DNA of 64,000 nucleotides from Lepidostoma basale (GCA_022606425.2 JAHDVF020000178.1:992001-1056000), one strand, 5' to 3'; numbered from the stretch's first letter, positions 33,127 through 43,249 are shown. The notes: generated from the letters alone by a model not told the origin. A program made the numbers and translations.

Positions 33127-34014
33127 AAGGTTTACCTTCTGATTGCATATACATAAATATAAAATTTATTAAAAAATATATTTACATTTAAAAATAAAAA
33201 TAAATTTTAATAAATTAAGCTCAAAACGATTATTACGTTTAAAGAAAAATATATGATACGATAAAGGTAAAACAATAGAGTTTTATTATTATTATTATTT
33301 CGACGGTTCTGGTTCAGAACAGGGAGAAAGAAAGATATGTAATTTATTTTATAAACAATAAATTATAATCAATTTTTTATACTCTTTATTGGTTCGGTGG
33401 GGCTCATAGTGTAAATATAAAAAATGTATTTATAATTCAATTATATTAATTTCACTATGTAAGTAGTTATAAAAAATACTACCTACGTATAGTTCAATCG
33501 ATACAAATTAACGAAACGTAGAAAAATATATAACGGCATATTTTCGTTTGTCTGAAAATATGTATCATTCAATAATATTTTTTATTATTTAATACTTTCA
33601 TTAAGTTAAAAAGCAAAATAAACATATGTGATAAACTTATGTTAATAATATAGTATGTATATATAGTAGGTGTTTATATATTTTTATTTTTATTTATATG
33701 AATGAGGTTTTGTTAGCCAACATATTATATACATATATATGTTTGTATTCAAAATAAAATTTAAAAATTTTAATACAAACATTTTAGAATTCATACTATT
33801 TTCTATCCTTGTCTGTAAAAATGTATTAAGTTTGGTGTATTTAAATTATTAATAATTATCGTTCTAATAATGCCGTATGTAGGTATGTATAAACGTGAGT
33901 GGTGTGATGATGGGGTACGCATTAAACAAGAAGAGTTGAGTCGCATGCGTTGAAAATTGTCCAAGAGATGGTGCTAGTTTATCGATTCCTTCTCGACTAA
34001 ATTCAGCCCCTCCC
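33127..34014. other. AT-rich non-coding sequence
   Basis: Very AT-rich with (TTA)n near 33,282; no gene or shared repeat recognised. Confidence 0.4.
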
Positions 34015-34120
34015 ACCGTCAAATGTAAGGCTGTCGTAGCGCACGATACCCTTCCGCAAAAGGGAATACGAAATTGCCGGTTCAACCCCAGGACTGAATA
34101 CAAAAAAAACGACCTTTTAC
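34015..34120 (+). mobile_element. Possible tRNA-like SINE head
   Basis: GGCTGTCGTAGCGCACGATA followed by GCCGGTTCAACCCCAGG resembles A-box and B-box spacing (GGTTCAACCCC at 34,079). A faintly similar block is at 27,395-27,480. No clear 3' end. Confidence 0.25.
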
Positions 34121-35199
34121 TCAGCACCGACAACAGCGAATGTTGCTGGGATCTCTCAGGCTGTTGAATAGTATACTACGTTCAGTGAATTGTGTCTAAC
34201 CGAGAAAAGAAAAAAAAAATCAAATAAAAATGTGTTTCATTAAAAATAAAATCTAATTAAAATGTGTTTCATCAAATAAAATAAAGTGTTTAATCAAAAT
34301 CAAATAAAAAAAATAAAATCAAATAAAAATATGTTTCGTTTGTACGCAGTGAAAAATGTATTGTTATGTAAAAATATGCAAAAAAAAAACGCCAATAATC
34401 TATCGCTAAAAATATTAATCATGAATATAATTCATTAAATGACTGATTGAGATTTGGTAAAACGTTATACGGGTATTTACAATTCGACACTGATAACGCG
34501 AATAAAAATTTTGATTTCTAAAAAAAAAAAATTCATTAAAATGATTGATAACTTCAAATACGCCCGAAATGGATATACAATATATTTAAAAACCTTTTAA
34601 ACACATGGTTTAATTAAACGCAAATTGTATCGAAGTTATTGAGAACAATTTATGAATATATAACTACAAACTTTGGAAAAAAATACAAAACGTGATAATA
34701 ATCACACAAAACCAATATTAAAAAAAAAATTAGTTATAGAACAATTTTCATTTATTAATTTGTATCACGATTGGCATAGTAAACGTTTTCTGTGAAATAT
34801 TAAAAATAAATTCAAATTATCATCACAACGAAAATAGTGCATAAATAGTAACCATGTATACACGTATACATGGTTACATAAAATACTAAAATATGAAAAT
34901 GGCGTCATATCGCATATATTTTCATCTACCTATATTTATATGTTGGTGCGATGACAAATACCGCAAAACCTGTGGTATGTTGTCGGAGCATTTACCAATA
35001 AAATTATCCCCATTTGTCAAACAGATGTAGTCATCGGTTAGTACAAATTTGAATTTATTTAATTTCCGTGTTAGCAAGAGTCACTCAATTATCCTAATTG
35101 AAAATTATATGTATTGCAAAAAAACAGTGTAGATGATGAAACACACGAATTCAAACATTATTTCTCCATATATTTTTTTTAGTTTTAATTTTCTCCAGG
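34121..35199. other. AT-rich sequence with short tandem drift
   Basis: At 34,222-34,340 units of the type AAATCAAATAAAAATGTGTT repeat imperfectly. A perfect palindrome at 34,848 is listed separately. No coding signal. Confidence 0.4.
34848..34877. repeat. Perfect 14-bp-arm palindrome
   Basis: GTAACCATGTATAC pairs exactly with GTATACATGGTTAC around a 2-base centre. Confidence 0.85.
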
Positions 35200-35625
35200 C
35201 GTTATCTAGTAATATGTAGGCGTTATCTAGTAACATTAATAAAGCTTTTCTGCTTAATGCTTACCTCTAGTCTCAATAGATGGCGCTAGTGAAGATACTA
35301 GTGAAGAACTAAAAATATGTGAAATGTTCTCAACATGGTAGCATATATACAACTTTCAAATAATTGTCCGGCGTGGTGTTCGTAGAAGGGCGGAATGGGG
35401 AATGTTGTATTACATAATACGATCGCTTAACCCAACCAATGACAGGTCATAAGTCCTGTAAATGCCTCGACCACCATATTCTGTTTCCAAATAATTCGTC
35501 TCTATTGAGATAAAATTATTCTAAATGATTAATACACCCGTAATGGGTAAAATCCAGTATTTGTCTACAAGTATTTGTTTACATTCAAAAAACAAAATGT
35601 TAAATAATTTAGGATTCTGATGTTA
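35200..35625 (-). repeat. R1 repeat
   Basis: Reverse-oriented R1: CTTAACCCAACCAATGACAG, ACAGGTCATAAGTCCTGTAA, GCTTTTCTGCTTAATGCTTA and AATAGATGGCGCTAGTG. A 22-base stretch around GTAGGCGTTATCTAGTAA is duplicated at 35,196-35,240. Confidence 0.75.
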
Positions 35626-35894
35626 CACACCCTGGAAAAAATGGCTGCAAAAAACAATATTAAAGAATGTTTTTAGTAACTGAAAATAATGTTTCCTATA
35701 TTTAAATCAAATTTGGGATGTTCTTTATTATGCAAAAAAAATGATTGTAAAAAACATTTTTTTGTTGTTGACATATTAGCGTTACATTTTTAATAACAAG
35801 ATATGTTTTAATATTTAGATATGTAGACAAAAGAGGTAACACTTTTGTTGCACAAGACATGTTTTAATTTGTGTTTATGTAGAGAAATTATATA

Positions 35895-36249
35895 TTACTA
35901 GCTGTACTCAGCCACGCGTTGCTGTGGCTCAGTTTGGCTTAATTGAAAATGGCCCAAGTGGTGATTGTTCTTCACCCGAAACCACCGGCTCATCCAAGGC
36001 CACTCATTGTCACCGTCTCTCGATATCCACCCAAGACCTCGGCCCCTGTTGACGTCCACCCCTGACCCCTTCGCACTTCCTCCCTACAGTAAGGTCCAAA
36101 TATAGGACACAACCTACTGCATCCTCCAAGATACCCTCCTCTCACCATCCAACAAAATCCAATCTCAACACCAATTAAAGTAGTTTCCAACACGTGGGGG
36201 GAGAATAGCTTCCTGGCTGGAACTCCTGAGAAGACGATATCAAAAAAAA
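35895..36249. repeat. Interspersed repeat head (TACTAGCTG type) and GC-richer block
   Basis: TACTAGCTGTACTCAGCCAC resembles starts at 24,668 and 48,271. The C-rich block 35,975-36,230 is open on the minus strand (35,990-36,343) but unrecognised. Confidence 0.35.
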
Positions 36250-36760
36250 AAAAACATGCGCGTATTCGAATGCAACGTTGTCTAAGTTTATAAGTAATCG
36301 ATGAATAACTTTCAGATATTGAAGATAAGAAACAAGCGAACATTTATATTTTTATCTATATAAATAGATTAAAACACGTGTGTATTCGAATGCAACGTTG
36401 TGTAAAAACTTCAAAGCAATCGGTAAATAGCAACATTTCAATGCAATCAGTATAAAAAAGAAGAAGAAGAAAAGTACATAAAAAAAACGCACGTATTCGA
36501 ATGCAACATTGTGTTAAAATTTAAAAGCAATCGGTACATATCAACATTTCAAAGCAATAGTTTTTTGTTCTAAAAAAATAAAAATAATAATAGTACATAC
36601 AAACACGCGCGTATTCGAATGCAACAATTTGAATGTCAAGGATTCAAAGCAATCAGGAATTAACAAAAATTCGAAGCAATCGTTTTTTTCTTCTAAAAGT
36701 AGAAGAAGAAGAAGAAGAGTACTATGCCTATAACCTTCGTGTAATTGCAAGCAATAAGTT
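36250..36760 (+). repeat. Tandem array of about 115-bp units
   Basis: GTATTCGAATGCAAC recurs at 36,262, 36,382, 36,493 and 36,611, spacings of 120, 111 and 118. Each unit also has AAAGCAATCGGTA and CATTTCAAAGCAATC plus an AAG-rich stretch. A fifth decayed unit ends near 36,760. It lies just upstream of the candidate exon at 37,247. Confidence 0.85.
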
Positions 36761-36831
36761 GACAAAGTTTTATCGCAATCGGATGAACGGTATGGCAGCG
36801 CATAAAATATGAACAACCAAACATTGATTTT

Positions 36832-37246
36832 TATATACGATCTCCGAAGAGTATACAAACAATATAGCCGGTCCTGTAGCGGCCCATTTCGCTCGAACGT
36901 ACTCGGCCAAGTGAGTGGCTGTGCGCGCGCGCGGAGCCCAACCTACCAACCGCTCTGGATAAGCGCGGAGCGACCACTGCTGGCTGTCGGCTGTTATTCG
37001 GTAAGCGACTTTCTACTTACGAGTACGCTGGTGTTCGGTATTCTAACTCACCGGTGGGAAGTTCGCGTGGCAATACGCTTTACCTGTCCGTGAAGAGTTA
37101 CCTGCGTTCTCCGCTGGGCGTACGATCTAACCTCAAAAGTATTCATTGACGTTTACCCGCCATTTAGACGTTTTCATGTATGAAAATACCTCTCGGTGTT
37201 TGATTGTGATTGTTTTGTAAAAAAAGTTTTGTGATTGTGGGGCACT
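36832..37246 (+). promoter_or_regulatory. Candidate promoter and 5' UTR of the 37,247 exon
   Basis: TATATA at 36,832-36,837 is followed by a GC-rich stretch from about 36,870 to 37,120, unlike the AT-rich surroundings, with GCGCGCGCGCGG near 36,923. GTAAGC at 37,001 could be a 5' UTR donor. Frames open here (36,809-37,093) have no recognised protein similarity. Composition and position support a transcription start region; no transcript evidence is available. Confidence 0.4.
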
Positions 37247-37379
37247 ATGGTGCAGTCAGGTGAGCGCGGGACACCGCTCGCCTTAGATTTTAAATGTAAA
37301 ATGTGGTTTGTGTTTTCATTTTGTACACTGTTCACCGGGACCTCGTACGTGTTCGCGGGCAGCGGCCACATTACTGACA
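37247..37379 (+). CDS. Candidate first coding exon with signal peptide, ending at a splice donor
   Basis: ATG at 37,247 (context CACTATGG) opens a frame of 44 codons plus one base. A second in-frame ATG at 37,301 begins MWFVFSFCTLFTGTSYVFA, a good signal peptide: short polar start, hydrophobic core, small residues before a likely cut at A|GSG. The first 18 residues (MVQSGERGTPLALDFKCK) are polar, so the second Met may be the real start. The exon meets GTAAGTA at 37,380, an excellent donor; read through, the frame stops four codons later. The exon would end in phase 1 after GHITD. A secreted or membrane protein is suggested; the product is unknown because later exons were not found. The best non-transposon gene candidate in the window. 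Confidence 0.55.
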
Positions 37380-37386
37380 GTAAGTA

Positions 37387-38755
37387 CACGTGACGAAATA
37401 TTATTTTCCTCTTCAAACAATCTTGTAATCTGGCGAGGTGTTATTGCTGTCACATATTCTAGAAGAAGTGATCCACGGATTCAATTATGGCGCCAGAAAC
37501 ACAGAGCGGTTTCTCTTCGAACAGCTGGGATTGGAATTCGAAGAACTCGATGACCGTTCATACAAAATAACACGAAATGAATCGCTTTTAAAAGCTAGAT
37601 AATTGAATACATTTTGCACATATTGCAAATACCTATATAAAATCGAAACAAACTGCACAAATTAAATATGATGCCTACCCACTTTGATACCATAAATATA
37701 ACATTGAGCCGCAGACCTTGACAGCAACGTAATGTTTGTAAAAGGACATAACATTGTGTTTAGGATGATTTTAATGTATAAAAACATCATTGAAAAGTCG
37801 AACTATTTTTATACGATTCGTGGATATTCAAAACAAGAAAAAGTTGCCAGAAAATTGTGTGTATGACATGCCGCTCTACCTACCACACCGTGACATGCCG
37901 TGATGCCATTAATTCACGTTTGGTAAATAAAATAAAAACGTACATCGTATAGTAGGTTAATTGCATATCTACTTTTTAAAAACCTGAAATTCCCGATTAA
38001 AAGAATTGTTTTTAAAAATGTGTCGGCTTGGGGCAGGTAACATTCTAAACTAATTTGTAGGTTGTAGGTAGGTTTTCGGTGTCATAAATTCATTGTCAGA
38101 TAAACAAAACAATTCCATTCATTCAATATAGGTACTGTCTATTATGGTACTAAGAAAGATACTTTTACTATGATAATGTTATTAACTTGTAGATAAAAGG
38201 TATTTAAATGAGGAAACATTATACTGTAGTATTATAGTTATAATTTTTTTTAATAAACGCGTAATATTTTTTAATTAAACTTTGCTTTATATATAAATAT
38301 TTTTTGTATAAACAACTCGGGATTTATTGTATGAAAGACTCGTAGTTAAATAAATGGTTCAATAATAAACGGGATTCCTATAGTTTTCATTTAAAAGACT
38401 TAATCTTGCAGATATCGACTTGTACGGTATACATTATTATACAGCACTTGCGGAAGTTTCCATATATTTATATGGTAACTTCCGCAGTTGCTGCATTTAT
38501 AATACTTTATACTATTTTTGACAATTCCTATTTTTTGTAGAGTTTTTACCCCTTTAACTTGCAAACTAAAATATATTCTTTATCACTACGGAAAGTATCG
38601 TTTACAGTACCCGACGGACTGAAAAAAAACATGTTAATATTTTTGTACAACGTTTTCTGTTGAATATCTTTTAAAATAAACTATTAATAACAAAGCAATC
38701 TCAAAACTATTTTCCTTAAGTGAATATAAATATATGTAATTTCTACAAAATTTTA
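37387..38755. other. Unassigned; candidate intron
   Basis: No gene found. If the 37,247 exon is real this is the start of its first intron. Confidence 0.35.
38449..38486. repeat. Short hairpin
   Basis: TGCGGAAGTTTCCATATA pairs with TATATGGTAACTTCCGCA with one mismatch around a 2- to 3-base centre. Stem size resembles a small MITE or a hairpin RNA, without other evidence. Confidence 0.6.
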
Positions 38756-38902
38756 CCACGTGAGGAATCGACGTGCGTGCATGACACGACGTATGAATGT
38801 CAAGAAGCGAAATATGTATGTCACGAAAGAAAAGTGTGGCAGTCCATTATTTCTGCCTACCCCTACGGCGAGACGCCGTGATGGTTAGTTAGTTAGTTAG
38901 TT
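38756..38902 (+). mobile_element. LINE-A 3' end fragment
   Basis: RRACMTRRMNVKKRNM, SRKKSVAVHYFCLPLR in shifting frames, then CGCCGTGATGG and GTTA repeats. Confidence 0.75.
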
Positions 38903-39424
38903 TATAACATTTTATTCAAATTAAAATATTAATAAAGTAAATATATTAATTGTAATATAGTATTGTAAATAATGTTTGATTGCCACTAAAAATATATAAA
39001 AAAAAAATGCATTAGGTCACCCTCCTTAAAATAATTGTATGATCGCAAGGATTCATCAAATGATAGGACTTTTATGACGTCACGCGTAAATGCTAGAGCC
39101 AGACGGCAAACTAATCCTTGTGACCACATATTTCATTGATATATCATATATTTTTCCAATCTTGTGAATCACCTCCTTTTCGCTTTTTAAATACGGTTCG
39201 CTATAAATAAATGCAAATTATTTTCAGTCCATATATTGTAGCTTAAATAGTGATGTATTATACATATATCAAGCAATTATTTAATATTGAGAAAAAATGT
39301 GTTTAGGAATGATATGTTGTGTTTTTCTAGAGCATTCTAAATTGTTTTGATAGATATCAAATATCTAGATATCAAATATCTATCAGATAAAGTCTAGTCA
39401 TAACAAATTAAAACGCCTGTTTTC

Positions 39425-39555
39425 TAGAAGTTTTATTTTATACTTTATGTGACTTGCATGTTTCACATGTCTAAGGCATTATTTGTGTATACATACACAT
39501 TTGATACTGGCAGGCGAAACATGTCATACACATAAAATATAATAAAACTTTTAGA
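39425..39555. repeat. Foldback element, family H6
   Basis: TTTTCTAGAAGTTTTATTTT and AAAATATAATAAAACTTTTA with GACTTGCATGTTTCAC and GGCGAAACATGTCATAC form inverted arms. The plus arm ends GGCGAAACATGTC; the core is lost (TTGATACTGG). Just left, at 39,348-39,384, GATATCAAATATCTA units repeat. Confidence 0.6.
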
Positions 39556-39689
39556 AAACAGATGTTTTCATTCGTATTAATTATTTAACATGGAGTTTTA
39601 CAACATTGTTCAAGAAAATATAAATCAAGACATTTTATAATGCCCTAGGTATGTAAAATATTAGGGAGTTCGGGGGGTGGGGGGTTGTT

Positions 39690-39775
39690 CCGCCTGGCAC
39701 AGGACAGAGAGGCCTACGCCAGGGTGATAGCCGACGTCGGGGGGACCTGACATGGCACTCGAAGAAGAAAAATGT
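39690..39775 (+). mobile_element. LINE-E terminal scrap
   Basis: LAQDREAYARVIADVGGT, stop, HGTRRRK: the last codons and AAG tail of LINE-E. Confidence 0.65.
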
Positions 39776-40301
39776 AAAAAATGTCTCTTCTAATCCCAAT
39801 TGCGAGGCTGATTTCATATGCAATAAAAATGGTCTCGAACTGTGGTTGGGTACATTTACAGCTCAGACAGATAGTCCCAATTCATCATTATATTATATTA
39901 CGTTCAATTTAGTAATAAGAAACTAAATAAAAAAGTTTATAAGATATATTCATATACGAACTGCAATTGTAGTCTGCCGTGGTTTGAAAACAATTTTTTT
40001 GGACAGCAAATGAAGTCAATCGTAATATAAGGGTTAAAAAAACTTATGGTAAATATATGTTGTGCTTCAAAAATGATTTTATTTGAGTCACATACATAAT
40101 TAGATATTGTTATTAACGACGCCTCTAATGAAACGATTGCTGTTACTATTTTCATAAATGTAATAACATTGAGAAAAATATTGACAATATTAACTTATTG
40201 AACGCTAAGGCATTAACACTGTGGAATTCCATAGTAATATACTTGGAAATTGAAAAACTTTGTTTTATCCACTATGTTTTAATAAAAAAATGTTGTAAAA
40301 A

Positions 40302-40338
40302 CACTACATGTTTCGGAGGATACCTCCATCTTCAGGTG
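40302..40338 (-). ncRNA. Hammerhead-like motif H1, left arm
   Basis: Minus strand: CAC, CTGAAGA, T, perfect GGAGG/CCTCC helix II with TAT loop, GAAA, CATG, TA, GTG. The cleavage position is A rather than C, still within the UH rule. Helix I CAC/GTG is intact. Confidence 0.5.
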
Positions 40339-40609
40339 TATAAATATTATAAAAACTAAACAAAGAGAGACTAATAAAAAACGCATTTAAAATTCGTACC
40401 AATAAATTAAATTTAAAAATTCACCTGTGCTATTTGTTGTAAGTAGGTACTAATTACGCACAATAATTAAAACAAAATAATAAGACATAACTATTAATAA
40501 CAAATATTAATAATTAAGCACAGGTTAATTTTTAAATTTTAATTGCTCTAACGAATTTTAAATGCGTTTTTTATTAGTCTTTCATTGTTTAGTTTTTATT
40601 ATATTTATA

Positions 40610-40646
40610 CACCTGAAGATGGAGGTATCCTCCGAAACATGTCGTG
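40610..40646 (+). ncRNA. Hammerhead-like motif H1, best copy
   Basis: CAC (40,610-40,612), CTGAAGA (40,613-40,619), extra T, GGAGG/CCTCC with TAT loop (40,621-40,633), GAAA (40,634-40,637), palindromic CATG, TC (40,642-40,643), GTG. Every canonical core base is present and both helices are perfect; the only departure is the T between A9 and helix II. The CATG helix III could act only as a dimer, as described for Penelope-like element hammerheads. Confidence 0.55.
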
Positions 40647-41006
40647 TTTTTAAATATTTTTTATTAAATAGTGGATTAAACAAAGTTTTCCAATTTCCAA
40701 GTATATTGACAATATTGATAACCATTTTTTGTTTAATTATTATACTTTTAAAAATCATGCAGTAGTTAATCTGTACTCCTATGCGTAGACAGCTAATTAT
40801 GGGACAAAAAGTAAAAACTAAAACATCTTACAATATTTACACATCTTGATACGATCGATCACCTTTGTCTTCAATACATAAAATAAAAATACAACTTTTA
40901 AAAGCCAGAGAAAATACATTTTTATCTGCTTTGGAGCAACATTTAATAATAGCAGGTAATCCCAAGCAACCATAACATATTGTTTAGTTACCCCCAGTGT
41001 TGTCCA

Positions 41007-41176
41007 AGGGTACGGCCACACCGGAGTGCCTGGGTAGGAATCAAGACACAGTTCGCTTGTAATCACGCCCTGTGGCGCGGAGCGTATAGTGTGGCCGGTC
41101 CCATAGTGCGCCATACGTTGGTTCGCCGGGTGTTCATTTTGACTCCTACTCTGGCACTTCGGTGTGGCCGTACCCT
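41007..41176. mobile_element. Small terminal-inverted-repeat element
   Basis: AGGGTACGGCCACACCGGAG at 41,007 and its near complement CTTCGGTGTGGCCGTACCCT ending 41,176; the match continues inward through GTAGGAATCAA/TTGACTCCTAC, about 38 bp in all. GC-richer than its surroundings. No target duplication is obvious. Non-coding MITE, superfamily unknown. Confidence 0.7.
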
Positions 41177-41350
41177 ACCGATCAGAACATCACAACTGCT
41201 CAGATTTTGGCATGAAACGGCTGTAAATTGGGTCATATGTTTTGTAGCGATATAACGCAAGGCGTGACATTATTAAATAACACTTGTAACGTTTTACGAT
41301 ATACTCTTGATTGGTAACATTTCATTCAAACAATGATTTTTTTTTCTTTT

Positions 41351-41411
41351 TCCTGATATGTTTCGAAGCCTTACTACCTTCATCATCGGGAGAGCGATCG
41401 AAACATGTCGA
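41351..41411. repeat. H3 foldback relic
   Basis: Minus-strand CCCGATGATGAAGG then CTTCGAAACATATC (41,355-41,391) faces plus-strand CGAAACATGTCGAG (41,398-41,411). U4 is C in the minus copy; the plus copy has lost its core. Confidence 0.5.
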
Positions 41412-41584
41412 GATAAACAAACTCAAAATTAGAAAAAAACAATGTTTTGATTAATAAAAAATCGTCATTATGGAATTCTACAGTGAAAACGACTTAAGTT
41501 TATCTAAAATTAATATTTGTTTTTTTCTTTTTTATATACTTTGTATATACGAGTACAACACTAACTTTAATTTTTTCCAATTAC

Positions 41585-41627
41585 ATATCAGACATGTTTC
41601 GGATAACGGGTCCTTCTTCAGTGATAC
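41585..41627 (-). ncRNA. Hammerhead-like motif H4, best copy
   Basis: Minus strand: GTATCA (41,622-41,627), core CTGAAGA (41,615-41,621), one extra A, helix II GGA/TCC, GAAA (41,597-41,600), palindromic helix III CATG, TC (41,591-41,592), TGATAT (41,585-41,590). Helix I is 6 bp (five Watson-Crick, one G-U). It has the longest helix I of the set and a full core; the 3-bp helix II is short. Confidence 0.55.
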
Positions 41628-41695
41628 ATATTATAAATTTACATATTTAAAATATTATACAATTTTTTACAAATATTTTAAAGATTTATTTTGGA

Positions 41696-41749
41696 ACAAG
41701 TCTCTCATTAATTAAAATTGTATTAATCAATTAAAATTAATGAGAGACT
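41696..41749. repeat. Short foldback
   Basis: ACAAGTCTCTCATTAATTAA and TTAAAATTAATGAGAGACTTG are inverted around TTGTATTAATC. Lies next to the H4 motif and may be part of the same element. Confidence 0.65.
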
Positions 41750-41760
41750 TGTCTCCCTTA

Positions 41761-42356
41761 AAACATAAAATACATAAAATAAAACGTTTAAATACGTGAT
41801 TCTTGAAATTTGAACAAATTATATTATTACCATTATTTATTACGAAATTTGAACAAATTATGTTAACTGGCGATGGACGATTTTGAGGAAAGTTTTTGGA
41901 CCTACGCTAAAGGATCAGACTAATAGTTTCAAAATTCATTGAACTAGAAGTACTTTTACAATGGAAAAATATATTGGTCTTAATCTACACCAAAGCACCC
42001 GCATACTTATAATTATTACGTAAAATTATCTTTAAATTTATTTTAAAGAACTTGATTCTGCATTTGTCCTTTTGGTCATCCTGTTTACAACTTTTCATGA
42101 ATGACTATTTTAAGAAATTGTTTGTTTTGATGATTAGAGTATAGTGCGCGAATCGTTTCGTACTGCGCAAATAAGATATTGTGCCAAATGTCGTCTTGTC
42201 AACAACATAAGAAAATAAAAAATATTTTTTAATAGGAAATCTCTCAAACTTTATCTTAATATGCAAAAAAAACATTGTGTAATTATTATGTTGTGTAATC
42301 ATGAATAGTTTTAAATCAGAAAATAAAAGGAATTATGTTTACCCGACTTCAAAGTA
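41761..42356. other. Unassigned AT-rich sequence
   Basis: No gene or repeat recognised up to the hAT-like element. Confidence 0.4.
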
Positions 42357-42469
42357 CGGTATAACAGTGTTCCCCACCCTTTTTACACCTACTGAGCGGT
42401 AAAAAAATAATAAAAAAAGTTTGCGGACCAATATATAACAATAGTTTGGAGATAACAAGAGATGGGTGC

Positions 42470-42889
42470 ACATTTACCAATTTCTTTAGACTTATCAAGG
42501 GATTCTTTGAGAACTCCGTTTTCTTGGAGAGTATCCATCTTTATGTTCCAGATGGTTATCTTCGACAGCATCAGTACAAACTGTTTTATCTCCCAGCATG
42601 CAAAACAAACCTGCCTCTGGTGATCCCGGTGGGGAGAGCAATCAAACTGCTGAACATGATAGCTTCGGAGATCGACGTCTTTCGTATTCGTAAAAGAACG
42701 TTTAAAAGACAAATTTTCTTGACTTTGGAGAGTATCTTGTATTTCTGATCTCAAACCATCTCTCATGCGTTCCTGGTATTATATAATACATTTTTTATGT
42801 TTTACCTGTTCTCAATAGATGCCTTAAAATTAAATTGTTTTTGTAATATCTTTTGAGAAAATAAACTGATTTGATTTGATTTGAATAAA
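42470..42889 (+). mobile_element. LINE-C 3' end with GATTT tail
   Basis: LESIHLYVPDGYLRQHQYKL, FYLPACKTNLPLVIPVGRAI, SEIDVFRIRKRTFKRQIFLT; then non-coding sequence ending AAATAAACTGATTTGATTTG. Matches 25,062-25,440 in protein and tail. Nested in the hAT-like element. Confidence 0.8.
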
Positions 42890-42963
42890 AAAGTTTTTTT
42901 TGTATTGTCATATATTTTAATCTTAAATTATGACAAATGGACGTAACTATTAATAACTAATAT

Positions 42964-43222
42964 ACATATACGACGACCTTAGTGGCCGTGTGGTAAGTGC
43001 TTTGACTGCTACCTAGAAGATCCCGGATTCGATTCCCGGCGTTAGCAGTGATTGTCACACTGTCTGTTCTGGTGAAGAATTCACGTGACAATAAAATGGC
43101 GATAGATATCCTACCTACCACTTGTCACGAGAATCAATATGATAGGCTTTACCCTTTACCTAGATTTGGCTCGCGCTGTTATGATGTAAAGAGCGATTCA
43201 ACAAAATAATAATAATAATATT
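42964..43222 (+). mobile_element. SINE-1, near-complete copy
   Basis: tRNA-like head: TAGTGGCCGTGTGG (42,980-42,993) as A box, GGATTCGATTCCC (43,025-43,037) as B box, positions that would form an internal RNA polymerase III promoter. Body: CACACTGTCTGTTCTGGTGA, CACGTGACAATAAAATGGCG, CTTGTCACGAGAATCAATAT. The 3' end is GATTCAACAAAATAATAATA. The best SINE-1 copy here with that at 44,913. Confidence 0.8.
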
Positions 43223-43249
43223 CACCGGTTGGGGAACACTGCGGTTTAA

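Larger units (their letters stand above)
40187..40735. repeat. Long foldback element with two intact H1 motifs
   Basis: Left arm (about 40,187-40,435) and right arm (about 40,505-40,735) are inverted copies with an AT-rich centre. ATTTTTAAATTT, GCGTTTTTTATTAGTCTTTC and TTTCCAAGTATATTGACAATATT appear in both orientations. Each arm has an H1 motif. The outer sequence GGCATTAACACTGTGGAATT recurs at 20,600. No coding capacity. Confidence 0.85.
42365..43241. mobile_element. hAT-like element with 8-bp target duplication, holding a LINE and a SINE
   Basis: Left end CAGTGTTCCCCACC and right end GGTTGGGGAACACTG are inverted repeats of the CAGNG type used by hAT transposons. CGGTATAA (42,357-42,364) and CGGTTTAA (43,242-43,249) flank it: 8 bp with one change, the hAT duplication length. 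Nearly all of the interior is later insertions (LINE-C and SINE-1), so the original was short and non-autonomous. Confidence 0.75.

Noticed and set aside
36809..37093. 94-codon frame upstream of the signal-peptide exon as the main protein
   Set aside because: It spans the GC-rich leader, is interrupted by a stop before 37,247 and contains no recognisable domain. Read as 5' UTR or promoter.
40980..41260. Overlapping frames on both strands as genes
   Set aside because: They coincide with the inverted repeats of a small TIR element, which keeps both strands open.
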